The notes: generated by a model from the letters alone, not told the origin. A stretch of DNA of 64,000 nucleotides from an uncultured Flavobacteriales bacterium (GCA_913063375.1 CAJXXR010000009.1:1-64000), one strand, 5' to 3'. Numbered from the stretch's first letter, positions 52,338-63,013 are shown. Program-made: numbers and translations.

Positions 52338-53615
52338 TTAAACAAATCTTATCAGATAGTAATTTTTCTTTCCCTTTTGTACGATCAGGTATTTATCCTT
52401 AATCAAAATTTCCTTTTGAATAATGAACTCATCCTGTACCTTAATTTTGTTAATGCTAATGGCATTTCCTTTCAATGATCTCCTAGCGTCTCCGTTTGAA
52501 GATGCAATATCTGTTTTGTCGGCCAGAAGGTCCACAATAGGAATAGATCCATTCAAAGCATCCATTGTCAATTCATACTGAGGTACTCCCTCAAATACAG
52601 CCAACAAAGTATCTTCATCTATATTGACAAGTTGGTCTGCGGTATTTTTACCAAAAAGAATGGCAGAAGCTTCAATAGCTTTGTCATATGCCTCTCTAGA
52701 GTGTACTCTCACTGTGATATCTTCAGCCAAAGTTTTTTGAAGCGTACGCAAATGTGGAGCTTCATCATGCTCTTTTTCTAATGCTTCAATCTCCTCTTGA
52801 CTCATTAATGTAAAGATACGTATGAATCGTTTGGCATCTGCATCATCGGTATTGATCCAGTATTGGTAGAATTTATATGGGCTGGTTCTTTTTGGATCCA
52901 ACCATACATTTCCTCCTTCAGATTTCCCGAATTTAGAACCGTCCGCTTTTGTTAAAAGGGGAGTAGTGATAGCCCATCCTTCTCCACCACCCATTCTTCG
53001 GATTAATTCGGTACCTGAAGTAATATTACCCCATTGGTCTGAACCTCCCAATTGGATGATGCAATTTTTCTCTTTATATAGATGATAGAAATCGTAACCT
53101 TGAATTAATTGATACGAGAATTCAGTAAATGAGATCCCTGTTTCAATTCTTTTCTTAACAGATTCCTTAGACATCATATAGTTTACAGTCAGGTGTTTCC
53201 CCGCCTCACGTAAAAAGTCTAATATATTGATGTTTTTAAACCAATCGTAATTGTTTACCAATTCAGCTGAATTGTCACCACAATCGAAGTTTAAAAACTT
53301 TTCTAGTTGTACCTTTTGTCCTGCTAGATTCTTTAGCAGTACATCTTCGGACAATAGATTTCTTTCAGCGGATTTTCCACTCGGATCACCAATCATTCCA
53401 GTTGCACCACCCAAAAGAGCGATCGGCTTATGCCCACAACGTTGGAAATGTACTAGCAACATAATAGGTACTAGGTTCCCGATATGTAAAGAATCTGCTG
53501 TAGGATCGAAACCGATATAGCCAGAAGAAACACCCTTCATAAGTTCTTCTTCAGCACCGGGCATGATATCATGTATCAGGCCTCTCCATTCCAGTTCTTT
53601 AACGAAATTCTTCAT
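52338..53615 (-). CDS. tyrS: Tyrosyl-tRNA synthetase
   Basis: 425 residues, class I synthetase. [14 protein letters not shown] places HIGN at residues 44-47; [10 protein letters not shown] and KFGKS at 228-232 complete the catalytic core, and an S4 RNA-binding domain ends the protein ([14 protein letters not shown]). It matches the TyrRS family length and order throughout. The ATG start gives the usual N-terminus [13 protein letters not shown]. It is divergent from the SDR gene at 53781 with a 165-bp gap that should contain both promoters. Confidence 0.97.
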   Translation of the reverse strand: MKNFVKELEWRGLIHDIMPGAEEELMKGVSSGYIGFDPTADSLHIGNLVPIMLLVHFQRCGHKPIALLGGATGMIGDPSGKSAERNLLSEDVLLKNLAGQKVQLEKFLNFDCGDNSAELVNNYDWFKNINILDFLREAGKHLTVNYMMSKESVKKRIETGISFTEFSYQLIQGYDFYHLYKEKNCIIQLGGSDQWGNITSGTELIRRMGGGEGWAITTPLLTKADGSKFGKSEGGNVWLDPKRTSPYKFYQYWINTDDADAKRFIRIFTLMSQEEIEALEKEHDEAPHLRTLQKTLAEDITVRVHSREAYDKAIEASAILFGKNTADQLVNIDEDTLLAVFEGVPQYELTMDALNGSIPIVDLLADKTDIASSNGDARRSLKGNAISINKIKVQDEFIIQKEILIKDKYLIVQKGKKNYYLIRFV

Positions 53616-53780
53616 GTTAAATCCTCTATTTTTGATTTTGACTTACAAATGTAACAGATTTGATTCATTTGAGATTGAAATAGCTTTAGAAAATTACAAA
53701 TTACTACTTCAGCTTTTAACTTTCGTCATTCGCTTTTATCTCTAAAGTATTTTTCGCAAATTACTCCCAAATTAATCGGC

Positions 53781-54794
53781 ATGAATATTCTGGTAACAGG
53801 AGGAACAGGATTGGTAGGTGGTCATTTATTGTACAACCTAACCAAATCGGGGGAAAAGGTAAGAGCTATAAGGCGTGATTCAAGTGATCTGTCTGCCGTT
53901 CGGTGTCTTTTTGAGAGTCTTGGTGCTCCTAGGAGTCAGTGGGAATGTATAGAATGGTTTGAAGCAGATATTCTGGATTTACCGATTCTAGAGGATGCTA
54001 TGATTGGAATAGATTACGTTTACCATGCAGCTGCCATGGTTTCCTTCTTGCCGAAGGATAAACATGTCATGTATGCCATAAATGTTCAGGGTACAGAAAA
54101 TCTTGTGAATCTATGTTTGTCTCATAAGGTGAAGAAATTGGTGCATGTAAGTTCCATTGCTTCTCTGGGGAGAACCGATAAAGAAGAGACGATATCCGAA
54201 ACTAACTATTGGAAAGATAGCAAGCACAATTCCAATTATGCAATCAGTAAATACAATGCAGAGTTAGAGGTTTGGAGAGGGATTGAAGAAGGTCTTGATG
54301 CTGCTATTGTAAATCCAGGTGTGATCTTAGGACCCTGTTTTTGGGAGAAAGGCTCTTCAGCAATTTTCGATAAGGCTTGGGATGAATTTCCATTTTACAC
54401 CAATGGGGAGAATGCATTTGTTGATGTAAGAGATGTGGCTACAGCCATGGAGATGTTGATGAAAAGCGATATAACGAGAGAGCGATATATCTTAGCAGCG
54501 GACAATTATAGCTTTAGAGAGGTTTTATGGTCCATGGCAGATAAGATGGGCAAGAAAAGAGCAGGGTATGAAGCAGGACCAAAATTGAGGCAATTGGCCT
54601 TTTACATAGATTGGTTGAAAGCTTTTCTGAAATTGGGAGCACAGACCCTTACAAAAGAAACGGCTAGAAGTGCTGGATCCAAATATCACTACTCCTCAGA
54701 AAAGGCGGCCAAGGAATTGGGTATCGTCTTCAAGTCCTTAGACGAGATGTTGGATTACAGTGTACCCAAATATATAGCCTTCAGAAATAAATAA
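53781..54794 (+). CDS. NAD-dependent epimerase/dehydratase (extended SDR)
   Basis: 337 residues. The Rossmann motif TGGTGLVGGHLLYNL (residues 6-20) and active-site Tyr-x3-Lys in NYAISKYNAE (about 150-159), with Ser in VHVSSIASLG, define an extended short-chain dehydrogenase. The substrate region (FYTNGENAFVDVRDVATAME) is like NAD-dependent sugar epimerases or dihydroflavonol reductase-like enzymes. The natural substrate is unknown. It is transcribed alone; its 3' end faces, 2 bp away, the convergent anti-sigma-like gene. Confidence 0.85.
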   Translation: MNILVTGGTGLVGGHLLYNLTKSGEKVRAIRRDSSDLSAVRCLFESLGAPRSQWECIEWFEADILDLPILEDAMIGIDYVYHAAAMVSFLPKDKHVMYAINVQGTENLVNLCLSHKVKKLVHVSSIASLGRTDKEETISETNYWKDSKHNSNYAISKYNAELEVWRGIEEGLDAAIVNPGVILGPCFWEKGSSAIFDKAWDEFPFYTNGENAFVDVRDVATAMEMLMKSDITRERYILAADNYSFREVLWSMADKMGKKRAGYEAGPKLRQLAFYIDWLKAFLKLGAQTLTKETARSAGSKYHYSSEKAAKELGIVFKSLDEMLDYSVPKYIAFRNK

Positions 54795-54795
54795 A

Positions 54796-55527
54796 TTAGT
54801 TGGGTTTCATTTCCTGAATGATCTTCTGTGCTTCTTGTTGATTGTATTCAACGCGCATTAAAAGGTTACGAGCTTGTTGATATTGTTCATCCAAGAGGTA
54901 ACTCAAACCGAGGTACCATTGCGAGATGGCAGTGTATTTTGAATTGGTTGGAATATTTGACAATAACTCTATCGCTCTTTCGGTGTTACTCATTCCTAAA
55001 TAAGCGATCCCCATATAAAATTGCAGGTCAATATTATTCTTGTGGAGGTTTTTTTCAGATTCGAATAGTCTGGTAGCAGATGCAAAGTCTCCATTTTCAT
55101 AATAGTCCATGATCACCTTAATTTCTTTGTCTTTATGAGGCGTATTGGATCTTAAATTCAGGCTGTATAGATTTTCGTAGGCCTTAAAATTTTGGCTAAA
55201 CAACGTTTTATGATCGACCTGTTTAGGGGTGAAGAAAAATATGCTGGCAAGGATAATTAAGACACTTGCGACCGCTGTCCACTTGGTATAGACGCTTTTC
55301 ATCCAATTACTGGATTTGGATTCCATTGCTGCCTCCGCATTTTTCAATTGAGCTCTCAAACTCTCATCAGCAAGAACCTGAAAGGCTTCTGTACACAATT
55401 TATGTGCTAAGAAATCTTCTTTTAATTTAGGATTTATCTCCAATTCTTGTAAGAATTGTTCTTTTTCTGATTCATTTAAATCGCCATCAAAATAACGATT
55501 CAGCTGTAGGTCGAAATTATGCTCCAT
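54796..55527 (-). CDS. Anti-sigma-like membrane protein with TPR-type C-terminus
   Basis: 243 residues. The N-terminus (LQLNRYFDGDLNESEKEQFL ... NPKLKEDFLAHK) resembles the helical anti-sigma/zf-HC2-like segments of Bacteroidota but without the zinc-binding His-Cys. One membrane helix follows (about 93-112, WTAVASVLIILASIFFFTP), then a periplasmic TPR-like region (FYMGIAYLGMSNTERAIELL, QWYLGLSYLLDEQYQQARNL). It starts 14 bp after the ECF sigma factor gene. The arrangement suggests it holds or reads out that sigma factor, which is an inference. Confidence 0.7.
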   Translation of the reverse strand: MEHNFDLQLNRYFDGDLNESEKEQFLQELEINPKLKEDFLAHKLCTEAFQVLADESLRAQLKNAEAAMESKSSNWMKSVYTKWTAVASVLIILASIFFFTPKQVDHKTLFSQNFKAYENLYSLNLRSNTPHKDKEIKVIMDYYENGDFASATRLFESEKNLHKNNIDLQFYMGIAYLGMSNTERAIELLSNIPTNSKYTAISQWYLGLSYLLDEQYQQARNLLMRVEYNQQEAQKIIQEMKPN

Positions 55528-55541
55528 AATTTTTTAGGATG

Positions 55542-56081
55542 CTAATTAATGCTCTTTTTTACATGGTCTCTTAAGGATTTCATGCATCTATTTTTGGTTG
55601 CTTTGGCTGTGTCGGCATTTTTTAAGGATAATATTTGAGCGATACTATCCATTCTTTTACCTTCTATATAATACAGACTTAGCAATTGCTTGCACTTTCC
55701 CTTCATCTTGTCAATAATAGAGAGTACTAAGGCTATTTTTTCTTGGTGCTTAGCGTCATAAGGATCCTCCTCAATAGGAATGTCTGGTTGATGGTAATCT
55801 TTCCATTCAATCTCCCCTTTATGCTTACGCATCCAAGCTCTGCAAACATTCTTACCTATTGCAAATAGGTATGTTTTGATGCTTGCTTTTTCACTGTCGT
55901 ACTCATTGGCTAAATGCTTTCTTCTGAAAATAAGGATGCTTTCTTGAAAAATATCCTTGGCATCTTCATCGGAAATGGCATACAGTTTTTTTATCCACAA
56001 CAAAAATTCATCTCTATAGTCAGTATAAAGCTGTGTGTAAAATAAACTGTCATCTGCATTCAGTTTGTCAGAAGGACTCAT
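55542..56081 (-). CDS. ECF-family RNA polymerase sigma factor
   Basis: 179 residues with sigma-70 region 2 (YRDEFLLWIKKLYAISDEDA ... DIFQESILIFRRKH, and KTYLFAIGKNVCRAWMRKH; about 20-90) and region 4 (LLSLYYIEGKRMDSIAQILS ... TAKATKNRCMKSL; about 137-172). This is the size of a typical extracytoplasmic-function factor. The membrane protein gene 14 bp downstream is the likely regulator. It is unlike the ECF42 factor at 19140. The start ATG is followed by a short acidic stretch. It is divergent from dxs. Confidence 0.88.
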   Translation of the reverse strand: MSPSDKLNADDSLFYTQLYTDYRDEFLLWIKKLYAISDEDAKDIFQESILIFRRKHLANEYDSEKASIKTYLFAIGKNVCRAWMRKHKGEIEWKDYHQPDIPIEEDPYDAKHQEKIALVLSIIDKMKGKCKQLLSLYYIEGKRMDSIAQILSLKNADTAKATKNRCMKSLRDHVKKSIN

Positions 56082-56199
56082 ATTGACTGACTTCGTTATT
56101 TATTGTTATAAAGACAATAAAAGTAAACATTTTTGCGCTCTAATATTTTACTTAAATTGGGATTTAAACCGTTAACAGGAAATTATATGATTTAATTCG

Positions 56200-56214
56200 T
56201 ATTTTTGCTGGGAA
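56200..56214 (+). promoter_or_regulatory. Candidate dxs promoter
   Basis: TATTTTTG (56200-56207) is an exact TAnnTTTG -7 box about 27 bp before the dxs ATG. The surrounding 15-mer is identical to one upstream of the FNR-type gene (44957-44971). No convincing -33 element is seen. Confidence 0.45.
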
Positions 56215-56233
56215 TACTAAAATTGGAAGTTCA

Positions 56234-58150
56234 ATGGAGTTCATACCGGGGCCGTTGTTGAAGGATGTAGATAGTCCAAAAGATTTAAAAAAATTGACGA
56301 TAAGTCAATTGCCACAGTTATCAGATGAATTACGTCAATTTATAGTTGATATAGTCTCTGTGAAGGGTGGTCATTTTGGAGCTAGTTTGGGAGTTGTTGA
56401 GCTTACTGTGGCCTTGCACTATGTATTTAATACACCAGTCGATCAGTTAGTGTGGGACGTAGGCCATCAGGCTTATGGTCACAAAATACTGACGGGTAGA
56501 AAGGATGTATTTCATACGAATAGAGAATACAAGGGGATTAGTGGTTTCCCAAAAAGATCGGAAAGTGAATACGATACTTTTGGAGTAGGTCATTCATCTA
56601 CCTCTATTGGTGGTGCTTTGGGAATGGCTATAGCTTCTAAATATAAGAAAGAAGAGAAACAGCATATTGCCGTGATTGGTGATGGATCCATGACTGCAGG
56701 TCAGGCTTTTGAAGCATTGAACCATGCGGGTGCTGCAAATTCCAATTTGTTAGTTGTCTTGAATGATAACTGTATGAGTATTGACCCTAATGTAGGGGCA
56801 CTAAAAGAATACCTTACTGATATTACCACTTCACATACTTATAATAAAGTAAAAGATGAAATCTGGGACCTTTTAGGTAAGGTGAGTAAGTTTGGGCCAA
56901 ATGCCCAAAAAATAGCACAGAATATTGAAAATGCATTCAAAAGCTTCGTACTTAAGCAAAGCAATTATTTTGAATCATTGAACTTTAGATATTTCGGTCC
57001 TGTAGATGGACATGATGTGGTCCACTTGACGCGCATCATGGAAGATCTAAAGGATATCCCTGGTCCTAAAATTCTTCATGTTGTAACGGAGAAAGGGAAA
57101 GGGTATAAGCCAGCTGAAGAAGGCGATACTACTAAATGGCATGCGCCAGGTGTTTTTGATAAAACTACGGGTGAGATCGTAAGTGTTCCAAAGAAGGCCA
57201 AAGATACCATGAAGTATCAGGATGTTTTTGGACATACCATCATTGAGTTGGCAGAAAAGAATGACAAAATTATGGGGGTTACCCCAGCTATGCCTACTGG
57301 ATCTTCTTTGAAGTTCATGATGGATGCAATGCCAGATAGAGCTTTTGATGTTGGGATTGCAGAACAACATGCAGTGACTTTCTCTGCAGGTTTGGCAACA
57401 CAAGGAATGGTGCCTTTCTGTAATATCTACTCGTCATTTATGCAACGTGCATTTGATCAGGTAGTACATGATGTTGCCATACAAAATCTAAACGTTGTAA
57501 TGTGTTTAGATAGAGCCGGATTGGTTGGGGCAGATGGTCCTACGCATCACGGTGTATATGATATTGCATTTTTTAGATGTATTCCAAATATGATTATCTC
57601 TGCTCCGATGGATGAATGGGAGTTGAGAAATCTGATGTATACTTCTCAATTGGAAAACCAAGGTCCTTTTGTGATCCGTTATCCAAGAGGGAAAGGCGTA
57701 CATGTGGATTGGAAGAATGACATGGTTGAACTTCCAATAGGTAAAGGAAGATGTTTGACTGAAGGGGATGAAATTGCAGTACTATCTATAGGGCATGTAG
57801 GAAATATGGTCCAAGATGCTTGTGCTGAACTATTGGGAAAAGGAACAAAAGTAGGTCATTACGATATGCGATTTGTAAAGCCAATAGATGAAAATCTATT
57901 GCATCAAGTTTGTCGTAAATACAAAAAGATTATCACCATAGAAGACGGTTGCCTTCAGGGTGGAATGGGTTCTGCCTTATTAGAATTTATGGCAGATAAT
58001 GGATATGCTATTCCTGTGAAAAGATTGGGTATTCCTGATAAATTTATAGAGCATGGAACCCAGCAACAGTTGTATAAAGAATGTGGCTATGATAAAGCAG
58101 ATCTAATGGAGGTGATTGAAAAACATAGCCTTGTGAAGAATGCTATATAA
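56234..58150 (+). CDS. dxs: 1-Deoxy-D-xylulose-5-phosphate synthase
   Basis: 638 residues, thiamine-diphosphate transketolase-type enzyme that starts the methylerythritol phosphate pathway. Visible are GHQAYGHKILTGR, the ThDP/Mg motif GDGSMTAGQAFEALNHAG...NDN, the pyrimidine-domain VGIAEQHAVTFSAGLA and DRAGLVGADGPTHHG, and the C-terminal transketolase domain (EDGCLQGGMGSALLEFMADN). The length is standard. The ATG start lies behind a candidate TAnnTTTG promoter, and the gene is monocistronic with a terminator shared with accC. Confidence 0.97.
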   Translation: MEFIPGPLLKDVDSPKDLKKLTISQLPQLSDELRQFIVDIVSVKGGHFGASLGVVELTVALHYVFNTPVDQLVWDVGHQAYGHKILTGRKDVFHTNREYKGISGFPKRSESEYDTFGVGHSSTSIGGALGMAIASKYKKEEKQHIAVIGDGSMTAGQAFEALNHAGAANSNLLVVLNDNCMSIDPNVGALKEYLTDITTSHTYNKVKDEIWDLLGKVSKFGPNAQKIAQNIENAFKSFVLKQSNYFESLNFRYFGPVDGHDVVHLTRIMEDLKDIPGPKILHVVTEKGKGYKPAEEGDTTKWHAPGVFDKTTGEIVSVPKKAKDTMKYQDVFGHTIIELAEKNDKIMGVTPAMPTGSSLKFMMDAMPDRAFDVGIAEQHAVTFSAGLATQGMVPFCNIYSSFMQRAFDQVVHDVAIQNLNVVMCLDRAGLVGADGPTHHGVYDIAFFRCIPNMIISAPMDEWELRNLMYTSQLENQGPFVIRYPRGKGVHVDWKNDMVELPIGKGRCLTEGDEIAVLSIGHVGNMVQDACAELLGKGTKVGHYDMRFVKPIDENLLHQVCRKYKKIITIEDGCLQGGMGSALLEFMADNGYAIPVKRLGIPDKFIEHGTQQQLYKECGYDKADLMEVIEKHSLVKNAI

Positions 58151-58173
58151 GTAGATTCTGAAATAATTTACAT

Positions 58174-58204
58174 AAAAAAGGGAAGCTAAATGCTTCCCTT
58201 TTTT
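58174..58204. terminator. Bidirectional terminator between dxs and accC
   Basis: AAAAAAGGGAAGC (58174-58186) / GCTTCCCTTTTTT (58192-58204) with a 5-base loop. T-runs on both strands fit the convergent stops at 58150 and 58208. Confidence 0.9.
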
Positions 58205-58207
58205 GTT

Positions 58208-59542
58208 TTACATAGAATAATCTTCCATGAATTTTGTAGTATAGTTTCCTGATTTGAAATCTTCGTTATCCATCAATCCAAGATGGAAAGGAATAGTGGT
58301 TTTTACACCTTCTATTACGAATTCGTTCAGGGCTCTTTTCATTTTAGCAATAGCCTCTTCTCTTGTTTGCGCCACAGTAATAAGTTTTGCAATCATAGAG
58401 TCATAATGTGGAGGTATTGTGTATCCAGCGTATACATGAGTATCAATTCTAATTCCGTGTCCACCTGGGGCATGGAAGCTAGTGATTTTACCTGGTGATG
58501 GACGGAATCCATTAGCAGGGTCTTCAGCATTGATACGACATTCTATAGCGCATAAATTTGGAAGGTAATTTAACCCAGTGATCTGTATACCAGCAGCAAC
58601 TTTAATTTGCTCAGCGATCAGATCATAGTTGATTACTTCTTCCGTTACTGGATGCTCAACTTGGATCCGCGTATTCATTTCCATGAAATAGAAGTTACGG
58701 TCTTTATCCACAAGGAATTCTACCGTACCTGCTCCTTCATATTTTACAGCTTCAGCCGCTTTAATTGCAGCTTTACCCATACGTTCACGCAATTCGTCAG
58801 TCATGAATGGAGAAGGTGATTCTTCCACTAATTTCTGATGTCTACGTTGAATAGAGCAATCTCTTTCTGAAAGGTGACATGCTTTTCCTGAGGAGTCTCC
58901 TACAATTTGGATTTCAATATGACGAGGTTCAAGGATCAATTTCTCCATGTACATTTCATCATTTCCAAATGCAGCTTTAGCCTCCATTCTTGCACCATCC
59001 CATGCACCAAGCAGGTCTTCGGCTTTTTGAACAGCACGCATTCCTTTACCACCACCACCGGCAGTAGCTTTTAGCATTACAGGGTATCCCATTCCATCTG
59101 CCAAACTAACAGCTTCTTCAAAGTCTGCTATAAGACCTTCAGAACCTGGAATAGTAGGTACTCCAGCATTTTTCATGGTCTCTTTGGCCATGGCCTTGTC
59201 TCCCATTCCGTTGATCATTTCTGCAGATGCACCGATAAATTTAATATCGTGCTCAGAACATATCTTCGAGAAATTGGCATTTTCCGCTAAGAACCCATAT
59301 CCTGGGTGAATTGCATCAGCATTTGTAATCTCCGCAGCAGCCATGATGTTAGGGATCTTAAGATAAGATTCAGAACTAGGTGCTGGACCAATACAAACTG
59401 CTTCATCTGCAAAACGTACATGAAGACTTTCTGTATCGGCAGTTGAATGCACGGCTACAGTCTTAATGCCCATTTCACGGCATGTGCGAATGATGCGCAA
59501 GGCAATTTCACCTCTATTTGCGATGAGTATTTTCTTGAACAT
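58208..59542 (-). CDS. accC: Acetyl-CoA carboxylase, biotin carboxylase subunit
   Basis: 444 residues, ATP-grasp biotin carboxylase. The N-terminal [20 protein letters not shown], the glycine-rich [12 protein letters not shown] (about 155-170), the [17 protein letters not shown] metal region and the [14 protein letters not shown] active-site segment are complete. It carboxylates the biotin of AccB with bicarbonate and ATP to begin fatty acid synthesis. It lies 61 bp after accB in the cluster fabH-accB-accC. The carboxyltransferase subunits are not in this window. Confidence 0.96.
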   Translation of the reverse strand: MFKKILIANRGEIALRIIRTCREMGIKTVAVHSTADTESLHVRFADEAVCIGPAPSSESYLKIPNIMAAAEITNADAIHPGYGFLAENANFSKICSEHDIKFIGASAEMINGMGDKAMAKETMKNAGVPTIPGSEGLIADFEEAVSLADGMGYPVMLKATAGGGGKGMRAVQKAEDLLGAWDGARMEAKAAFGNDEMYMEKLILEPRHIEIQIVGDSSGKACHLSERDCSIQRRHQKLVEESPSPFMTDELRERMGKAAIKAAEAVKYEGAGTVEFLVDKDRNFYFMEMNTRIQVEHPVTEEVINYDLIAEQIKVAAGIQITGLNYLPNLCAIECRINAEDPANGFRPSPGKITSFHAPGGHGIRIDTHVYAGYTIPPHYDSMIAKLITVAQTREEAIAKMKRALNEFVIEGVKTTIPFHLGLMDNEDFKSGNYTTKFMEDYSM

Positions 59543-59603
59543 AAGCTTATGTTTAATGAAAAAGACCCTGGTAATGAATTATCAGGATCTTTCAATATTT
59601 TAA

Positions 59604-60089
59604 TTACGACGGATCAACCAAGAATAATGGTTGGTCATATTCAACTGGTGACATATCGTCAACCAATACTTTTACAATTTTACCAGAAATCTCAGATTCG
59701 ATTTCATTAAATAGTTTCATTGCTTCGATAATACAAACAACAGAACCAACTTCAACATCATCACCTACTTTAGCAAAATCAGGTTTGTCTGGAGAAGGTT
59801 TTCTATAGAAAGTTCCAATGATTGGAGACTTAATAGTTATGTATTTTGAAGATTCATCTTCCTCAGCGGCGGCAACGGGAGCAGCAGCAACAGCAGCAAC
59901 AGGAGCAACAGCATGTGCTACAGGAATAGTTTGCTCAGTCAAAGTAACAGGAATCTGTTGCATAACAGTAGTTCCTTTCTTTGCTTCGGTTTTGATGGTC
60001 AATTTGATATCCCCTGTTTCCAGAGATACTTCAGTAGCCCCTGACTTGGATACAAACTTGATAAGATCTTGTATTTCTTTTACAGTCAT
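59604..60089 (-). CDS. accB: Acetyl-CoA carboxylase biotin carboxyl carrier protein
   Basis: 161 residues. A helical N-terminus ([17 protein letters not shown]), an Ala/Val/Pro-rich swinging linker (about residues 57-76, [20 protein letters not shown]) and a C-terminal biotinyl domain with the biotinylated Lys125 in EAMKLFNE. AccB carries carboxybiotin between AccC and the carboxyltransferase. The arrangement fabH-accB-accC is typical. The short gap to accC indicates co-transcription. Confidence 0.96.
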   Translation of the reverse strand: MTVKEIQDLIKFVSKSGATEVSLETGDIKLTIKTEAKKGTTVMQQIPVTLTEQTIPVAHAVAPVAAVAAAPVAAAEEDESSKYITIKSPIIGTFYRKPSPDKPDFAKVGDDVEVGSVVCIIEAMKLFNEIESEISGKIVKVLVDDMSPVEYDQPLFLVDPS

Positions 60090-60170
60090 GTTAGTTTTTT
60101 TTAATTCTCAAGCTCTTTTCGTCTCGTAAAGTTATCGAAAAGCATGTGTTAAGTCAAGCTCTTAAATTTC

Positions 60171-61169
60171 CTATTTTTTATCGTATGCCCATTTAAGGTA
60201 AACAGATCCCCATGTGAATCCACCACCAAAAGCAGATAAGATGATATTATCTCCTTTTTTCAATTGATCTTCCCATTCTAGTAGGCACAAAGGAATAGTT
60301 CCTGATGTCGTATTCCCGTACTTTTGAATGTTGATCATAACCTTACTTGGGTCAAGTTCCATTCTTCTTGCCGTCGCATCAATGATACGAAGGTTAGCTT
60401 GATGTGGTACCAACCATGCAACGTCGTCAGCAGACAAGTTGTTTCTTTCCATGATTTCGGCAGATACATCAGCCATATTGGTAACAGCAAATTTAAATAC
60501 TGTTTTCCCTTCTTGCGTGATAAAGTGATCTTTATTTGCCACTGTCTCAGCTGTTGCAGGATAAGCAGAACCACCCGCTTTTTGGTATAGGTAGTGTCTT
60601 CCAGATCCATCACTTTTAAGTATTGAATCTTGAATCCCTAAACCTTCCTCGTTAGGCTCTAGTAAAACAGAAGAACACCCGTCACCAAATATGATGCAGG
60701 TTTCACGATCTGTATAGTCTACAATTGAAGACATTTTGTCTCCACCTACGATGACTACTTTTTTATAGGAACCTGTTTCAATAAATTTTGAACCAGTTGC
60801 TAAAGCAAATAGGAATCCTGAGCATGCAGCATTGATATCATATCCAAATGCATTTTTTGCTCCAATTTTATCAGCAATGATATTTGCTGTAGCTGGAAAC
60901 ATCATGTCAGGAGTAACTGTAGCACAGATGATCAAGTCAATTTCTTCTGGAGAAATCCCTCTTTTTTCACAAAGGCTTTTTACTGCTTCAGCTCCCATAT
61001 GGGAAGTACCCATACCTTCACCCTTTAGGATGCGCCTCTCTTCAATTCCTGTTCTGGTACGGATCCACTCATCGTTGGTGTCCACCATTTTCTCTAGATC
61101 AGCGTTTGAAAGAATGTCTTTAGGGACAAATCCTCCTACTGCTGTAATCGCTGCAGTTATCTTTTTCAT
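60171..61169 (-). CDS. fabH: 3-Oxoacyl-ACP synthase III
   Basis: 332 residues, thiolase-fold condensing enzyme that begins fatty acid elongation from acetyl-CoA and malonyl-ACP. The catalytic triad is visible: Cys116 in NAACSGFL, His in VPHQANLRI (about 257) and Asn in [10 protein letters not shown] (about 287). The C-terminal GAGFTWGS-like [10 protein letters not shown] is present. Its ATG overlaps the plsX stop by four bases (ATGA), so the two are translationally coupled. The length is standard. Confidence 0.97.
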   Translation of the reverse strand: MKKITAAITAVGGFVPKDILSNADLEKMVDTNDEWIRTRTGIEERRILKGEGMGTSHMGAEAVKSLCEKRGISPEEIDLIICATVTPDMMFPATANIIADKIGAKNAFGYDINAACSGFLFALATGSKFIETGSYKKVVIVGGDKMSSIVDYTDRETCIIFGDGCSSVLLEPNEEGLGIQDSILKSDGSGRHYLYQKAGGSAYPATAETVANKDHFITQEGKTVFKFAVTNMADVSAEIMERNNLSADDVAWLVPHQANLRIIDATARRMELDPSKVMINIQKYGNTTSGTIPLCLLEWEDQLKKGDNIILSAFGGGFTWGSVYLKWAYDKK

Positions 61170-62116
61170 ACTAGAAATGCTTCTTTAATTTTCTCCACAA
61201 GATTAGCATCGGTAACCTCAAATGCATGCAGTATCATATTCTTGATAGCTCTTGTATTTGAAATTCCGTGACCAATAATTACATTGGAATTCATCCCAAG
61301 AACTGGGGTTCCTCCGTAATTTTCATAATTGAACTTGTCGAGATAAGGGTGTTTGAAGTCAAGTTTGTTTGTTAATTCAAACATCCCTTCAAACTGTTTG
61401 AGTACTACATTACCGGTAAATCCATCCGTAACAATTACATCGGCTTCAGTAAATAATATATCTCTACCCTCAATGTTTCCAATGAAGTCGAAATCTTTAC
61501 TGTCCTTAAGTAATGGGTAGGCTGCTTGTACCAGCATATTTCCTTTTCCTTCTTCCTCTCCAATATTTAGTAAAGCAACCTTAGGTTTCTCAATGCCATA
61601 TACATGTTTTGCATATAGAGAACCCAAAATTCCAAACTGTAATAAGACATCAGGCTTGCAGTCGGCATTTACGCCAACGTCCAAAAGTAGTCCCCGTCTA
61701 CCGTCGTACAAGGGAAGTTGTGCTGTAATACATGGACGTATTACACCAGGAATCGCCTTGACAGTATAGAAACCACCAACTAGCATAGCGCCGGAATTTC
61801 CTACGCTTGCAAATGCTTGAATATCGTTTTTTTGGAGTAGACCAAAACCAACAGCAATGCTGGAGTTTGGTTTGCGGCTGAAAGCCTTAGTAGGATGCTC
61901 TGCCATCTCAATGATGTCTGGAGCATGCACTATATCAAAGGAAGAAGAATCTGCGTTGTTTGTAGATAATACATCATGAATCGCGTCTCGATCCCCAATA
62001 AGGACAAGGCGAACATGATCTGGGAGCTCTTTTAATGCTTCAATGGCACCTGTTACAGTAGCCTTAGGGGCATAGTCGCCTCCCATTGCATCAATTCCAA
62101 TTCGAATTGTAGTCAT
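61166..62116 (-). CDS. plsX: Phosphate acyltransferase PlsX
   Basis: 316 residues. [20 protein letters not shown] at the start, [12 protein letters not shown], the [13 protein letters not shown] loop and [16 protein letters not shown] are characteristic. PlsX makes acyl-phosphate from acyl-ACP for phospholipid synthesis. It follows rpmF (95-bp gap) after a hairpin with a T-run that ends next to its start codon, and overlaps fabH by four bases. The order rpmF-plsX-fabH is conserved across many bacteria. Confidence 0.96.
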   Translation of the reverse strand: MTTIRIGIDAMGGDYAPKATVTGAIEALKELPDHVRLVLIGDRDAIHDVLSTNNADSSSFDIVHAPDIIEMAEHPTKAFSRKPNSSIAVGFGLLQKNDIQAFASVGNSGAMLVGGFYTVKAIPGVIRPCITAQLPLYDGRRGLLLDVGVNADCKPDVLLQFGILGSLYAKHVYGIEKPKVALLNIGEEEGKGNMLVQAAYPLLKDSKDFDFIGNIEGRDILFTEADVIVTDGFTGNVVLKQFEGMFELTNKLDFKHPYLDKFNYENYGGTPVLGMNSNVIIGHGISNTRAIKNMILHAFEVTDANLVEKIKEAFLV

Positions 62117-62118
62117 AA

Positions 62119-62159
62119 ATAAAAAGTAGATTTAAACCTTTTTGAAGGTCTAAATCTAC
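62119..62159 (-). terminator. Hairpin between rpmF and plsX
   Basis: GTAGATTTAAACC (62126-62138) and GGTCTAAATCTAC (62147-62159) pair with one mismatch. On the minus strand CTTTTTATTT follows and runs straight into the plsX ATG at 62116. It may terminate the DUF177-rpmF transcript or attenuate plsX-fabH. Confidence 0.6.
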
Positions 62160-62210
62160 AAAATTATTTTCTAAGCAGTACGCTTATTGTAAAATCAAGT
62201 TAATAAAGGC

Positions 62211-62390
62211 TTATGCCTCCATTACTACTTGACCTTTATAATACATTTTACCTTCGTGCCAGTAAGCTCTGTGCATCAAGTGATTTTCACCTGTTGTTGG
62301 GCATGTAGCAATAGTTGGAGCTGTTGCTTTGTAGTGAGTTCTTCTCTTATCACGTCTCGTTTTCGAAATCTTTCGTTTAGGATGCGCCAT
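62211..62390 (-). CDS. rpmF: Ribosomal protein bL32
   Basis: 59 residues from the ATG at 62390 ([20 protein letters not shown]), the classical basic N-terminus. It continues with [20 protein letters not shown]. The four zinc Cys of some L32 proteins are not present (only one Cys), as in the Cys-poor form. It begins 2 bp after the DUF177 stop, as in the widespread DUF177-rpmF-plsX order. A longer upstream frame exists but belongs to the DUF177 gene region. Confidence 0.96.
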   Translation of the reverse strand: MAHPKRKISKTRRDKRRTHYKATAPTIATCPTTGENHLMHRAYWHEGKMYYKGQVVMEA

Positions 62391-62392
62391 GA

Positions 62393-62935
62393 TTATAGTT
62401 CTTTGTCTGTTAATAAATCCTTTAAAGCAGACCAACGATCGTCTATCTGCTCATCTTTTATATCAGAATCTCCATGAAGGAGTAGTTCTAGTTTTTTTAG
62501 TTTTTCTGGGTCACAAGTGGGTTCCTCGTCCTCATCTAATGGGTGAACTCGGCTCATCGGTATACTCAGAATAACAAATTCATAAAAAGGATGGCTAAGG
62601 TCAACTTTATAAGCGTCGTTACTTAATACTATCACTTCCTCTGAATCCTCAAAGTCTTCTTGATTAAATTTTATCCATAACTTATCTTTATAGGAAATAG
62701 GAATTTCTAAATCTCCCCCACATCGATCACAGCTCACAGTAATAGTACCGCTTATTGTAATCAATAATTCCATAAAGTTATCATGCTTATCCAAGTCTAC
62801 TTTCGCCGTTAAATTCGACTTAAGTATCTCGTCATTACCACGATCTATGAACAAATCTTCATCAATATCAAATGAAAAATCATGCATTCCCAGCTTTAAC
62901 CCACTGAACTTTAATGTATAATCATTTTTCTCCAC
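62393..62935 (-). CDS. DUF177/YceD-family protein
   Basis: 180 residues from a GTG. The family pattern is visible: a beta-rich N-terminus ([20 protein letters not shown]), [14 protein letters not shown] in the middle (CxxC at about 91-94), [15 protein letters not shown], then a C-terminal [13 protein letters not shown] and [11 protein letters not shown]-like [11 protein letters not shown]. Proteins of this family sit upstream of rpmF in most bacteria and are implicated in 23S rRNA processing or ribosome assembly in some. Zinc binding through the CxxC is possible. Co-transcribed with rpmF. Confidence 0.92.
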   Translation of the reverse strand: MEKNDYTLKFSGLKLGMHDFSFDIDEDLFIDRGNDEILKSNLTAKVDLDKHDNFMELLITISGTITVSCDRCGGDLEIPISYKDKLWIKFNQEDFEDSEEVIVLSNDAYKVDLSHPFYEFVILSIPMSRVHPLDEDEEPTCDPEKLKKLELLLHGDSDIKDEQIDDRWSALKDLLTDKEL

Positions 62936-62989
62936 TCGACTTTTGACTTTTAAGTCTGCAAAGATAGAAAATCTTTTTTAATATCACGG

Positions 62990-63013
62990 GCTTAAAACTA
63001 GTTGGTTTTAAGC
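62990..63013. other. Inverted repeat between DUF177 and pdxA
   Basis: GCTTAAAAC (62990-62998) / GTTTTAAGC (63005-63013), a 9-bp perfect stem with a 6-base loop. No long T-run follows on either strand. Role unknown; it may stabilise a 3' end. Confidence 0.4.
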
